Shown: one piece after another, positions 62,324 to 64,000 of the stretch | Numbering within the stretch: the stretch's first letter is position 1 | Layout: the number at the start of each line of letters is the position of its first letter | Assembly (NCBI GenBank): GCA_041394265.1 | Contig: JAWKIO010000005.1 | Coordinates: forward strand, 186,001-250,000 | Direction of reading: 5' to 3' | DNA from: Acidimicrobiales bacterium | GTDB lineage: Bacteria; Actinomycetota; Acidimicrobiia; Acidimicrobiales; SZUA-35 | Length of the DNA: 64,000 bases | The notes under the pieces: model-generated | The model's input: the letters and a program-made list of their open reading frames with translations, nothing else | What the model was told of the DNA's origin: nothing | The model's database searches: none | Made by a program: the position numbers and the translations under genes

Positions 62324-63355
62324 ATGTCGCACGCCATCGTCATCCGGGTGAGTGTGCACCTTGCGGCGTTGCTCGTCGCTGGCACCGTTGCCGCCGCCTC
62401 GTGTGGAAGCGACGGGGTGGAGGACACCACGCCACCGACGACGACCATCGTCTCGGCGACCACCCGAACGACCGGAACCCCACCACCCACAACCGCGGCG
62501 ACGACCTCGACGTCCACGACGACCATCACCAGTTCCGTCACGACATCGACCCCACTCCCAGCGCCACCGCTCGCCATCGACCCGGCGTGGGTCGCCTATG
62601 ACGACCTCTTCGGTGTGTGGGGCGTTGCCGCCGACGACGTCCTCAACGTGCGAACGGGCCCCGGCGTGAGCAACCCGATCATCGGTGAGTTCGGGCCGAC
62701 GGCTCGTGACGTGCACCGATTCGATGTCACCGAATTCGTGAGGGATCAGCGTTGGGGTGTGGTGCGTTTCGGACAGGGCGCCGGCTGGGTCAATCTGGCG
62801 TTCCTTCGTCCGGTCGGAACCACCCCGCCCATCACGATCGGCTCGGTCGATGCCTCGATCGCAGGAGCAGCCGATCGGGTTCGCGAACTCCTCGGGTCCG
62901 GCGACGTCGCCACCCTGTCCGAGCACGTCGACCCCGACCGAGGTCTGACCGTCTCCGTCCACGCCTCGATCACCGAGACGACGCCGGTGTTGTCGCTTGC
63001 GCAGGTGGCGGGATCGGCCACCGATTCCGCGACGTTGCTGTGGGGCTACACCGACGGCGACGGCGCCCCGATCGTCGAGACGATTCGGCAACGGCTCCGA
63101 GCCGTTGCCGGCGACACCGGTCTCACCAGCACCGACGCCATCGGCTACGACGTCCGCCTCGGCTTTGGCAACTCGATCGACAACATCGACCACTGGTTCC
63201 CTGGCTCGAGCGTCGTCGAGTACCACTTCGACGGCACCTCGCTCTACGGCGACTTCGACTGGAGCAGCGTCCGGTTCGTCTTCGACGCCGAGGCCGAAAC
63301 GCCGAGCGGCCGACCGGTGTTGCTCGCGATCGTCCAGGACACCTGGACGATCTGA
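62324..63355 (+). CDS. Exported lipoprotein with SH3-like (SH3b) domain
   Basis: 343-residue protein. Signal peptide with lipobox AAASC (Cys27), a Thr-rich linker (about 35-80), then a bacterial SH3 domain (about 95-165): DVLNVRTGPGVSNPIIGEFG and GWVNLAFLRPV, a cell-wall-binding module. The C-terminal half (about 175-340) has no recognised family. Probably an envelope-associated protein. ATG 62324 is chosen; an ATG at 62312 is four codons upstream, and GGGGG precedes both. Confidence 0.75.
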   Translation: MSHAIVIRVSVHLAALLVAGTVAAASCGSDGVEDTTPPTTTIVSATTRTTGTPPPTTAATTSTSTTTITSSVTTSTPLPAPPLAIDPAWVAYDDLFGVWGVAADDVLNVRTGPGVSNPIIGEFGPTARDVHRFDVTEFVRDQRWGVVRFGQGAGWVNLAFLRPVGTTPPITIGSVDASIAGAADRVRELLGSGDVATLSEHVDPDRGLTVSVHASITETTPVLSLAQVAGSATDSATLLWGYTDGDGAPIVETIRQRLRAVAGDTGLTSTDAIGYDVRLGFGNSIDNIDHWFPGSSVVEYHFDGTSLYGDFDWSSVRFVFDAEAETPSGRPVLLAIVQDTWTI

Positions 63356-63392
63356 GCACCGGTCGGCCGAAGCCACAGTGGATGCCGGAACC

Positions 63393-64000
63393 TCAAAGGA
63401 AACGAGCAGTCCAGACGAAGGCGGCGGCCGCGGCCGCCATCAGCGCTCCCAGGCCGGCGGAGACGAACCCGAGCGTGAGCTCGCGTTCCTCGGTCGTGGT
63501 GCCCACCTTCGCTTCGATGTCGTCATAGACGGCGCGGAGTTCGTCGGCGCTGGCGGCGACGAAGGCCGTGCCGCCCGTCGTCTCGGCGACCATGGCCATC
63601 GTTTCGGTATCCGGAGGAACGGCGATCGTCTGGTTCTCGACGGTCACGCTCCCTTCGGCCGAACCGTAGGTGATGGTGGACACGGGAACGCCGGCCGCAG
63701 CCGCCGCCTCGGCTGCCTGTTCGATCGGCATGCCGACGGTCGTGGTGCCGTCGGACAACATGACGATGGTGGCAGTCGTCTCGAAACCTGGTTCGGTCGT
63801 CGTGTCGTCGTTCGTCGCTGCGCTTGCGGCAGCGGCGCTCAGGGAGGCATCGACAATCGTCGAGTCATCGGCAAGCGCCACCTCGATGGCCGATAGCGCC
63901 GCCCCGATGGCGTCACCGCCGGCGGTGCCCCGACTGGTCGTCAGGCCGGCGATGGCGGTCATCACCTGATCGTGATCGGTCGTGGCCGCCGACAGCACGC
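63393..64000 (-). CDS. VWA-domain membrane protein (BatA/BatB-like), 5' end outside window
   Basis: C-terminal 200 residues of a longer protein; no start is required within the window because the frame is open to the right edge. A von Willebrand A-type fold is visible: AIAGLTTSRGTAGGDAIGAALSAIE, TIVMLSDGTTTVGMP (metal-site Asp), and VPVSTITYGSAEGSVTV. A Lys/Glu-containing linker and one C-terminal membrane helix (LGFVSAGLGALMAAAAAAFVWTARFL) follow. Mycobacterial Rv1481-type and BatB proteins have this layout and lie in MoxR/VWA chaperone operons. The rest of any operon lies outside. Confidence 0.85.
   Translation of the reverse strand, partial: VLSAATTDHDQVMTAIAGLTTSRGTAGGDAIGAALSAIEVALADDSTIVDASLSAAAASAATNDDTTTEPGFETTATIVMLSDGTTTVGMPIEQAAEAAAAAGVPVSTITYGSAEGSVTVENQTIAVPPDTETMAMVAETTGGTAFVAASADELRAVYDDIEAKVGTTTEERELTLGFVSAGLGALMAAAAAAFVWTARFL

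Overview
High-GC actinobacterial chromosome segment. Codon use is strongly GC-ending, GTG starts are frequent, and genes overlap by GTGA/ATGA. The gene set (many universal stress proteins, a DevR/DosR-type regulator, PHA genes, FadD/TetR/Baeyer-Villiger/Rieske catabolic genes, NAGPA and CotH proteins) fits the class Acidimicrobiia, perhaps an Ilumatobacter relative. That placement is inference from style and content, not from a marker gene. No rRNA, tRNA, CRISPR array, integrase or intact IS element was seen.

Layout. (a) 1-5.7 kb, minus strand: a tightly overlapping operon of a GH13 glycosidase, a small membrane protein, a glycerophosphodiesterase and a type II P-type cation ATPase that runs off the left edge. 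(b) 5.8-26 kb: a stress/dormancy-like island. It holds six universal stress proteins (three of them tandem), a DevR/DosR-like response regulator, two CBS-domain proteins, a DUF302 protein, a GNAT protein, an OmpR regulator + hybrid kinase + thioredoxin operon, a Ca2+/cation antiporter, an SQR-DsrC-DsrE sulfur operon, a USP + APH/AAA-kinase pair, and a P450. Palindromes of the form GGACC-NN-GGTCC, resembling mycobacterial DevR boxes, lie upstream of several of these units. Together this resembles a mycobacterial DosR regulon rebuilt around sulfide oxidation. (c) 26-32 kb: a polyhydroxyalkanoate operon (phaC, phaZ, an alpha/beta-hydrolase fused to two ACT domains, an acyltransferase) with a divergent TetR regulator. 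(d) 32-38 kb: a TrcRS-like two-component pair, then a flavin/electron-transfer group (ApbE, DUF2271, PepSY-TM) with an exported intradiol-dioxygenase-like lipoprotein. (e) 38-41 kb: a gene-poor stretch with a VOC protein, a small hypothetical, duplicated gene tails and a decayed SDR. (f) 41-46 kb: a GGDEF-EAL protein, an SDR and a methyltransferase fused to a lipocalin-like domain. (g) 46-54 kb: a catabolic group (FadD, TetR; BVMO-Rieske-SDR operon; a frameshifted MDR remnant; twin divergent TetRs). (h) 54-58 kb: a PPDK-like enzyme without its ATP-grasp half, an APH-type kinase and a small hydrolase. (i) 58-64 kb: a CotH-NAGPA-GT2/GtrA envelope operon, a small SpoIIAA/STAS-like protein, an SH3 lipoprotein and a VWA membrane protein cut by the right edge.

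The strongest unusual signals are: a P450 whose axial heme cysteine is tyrosine; long imperfect palindromes built from two direct plus two inverted 13-14-nt units at a 30-31-nt period (two copies of one sequence family and one of a second family with the same geometry); a DsrC homologue with its second redox cysteine displaced; the hydrolase-ACT-ACT fusion; and the DevR-box-like palindromes, including one upstream of the SQR operon.
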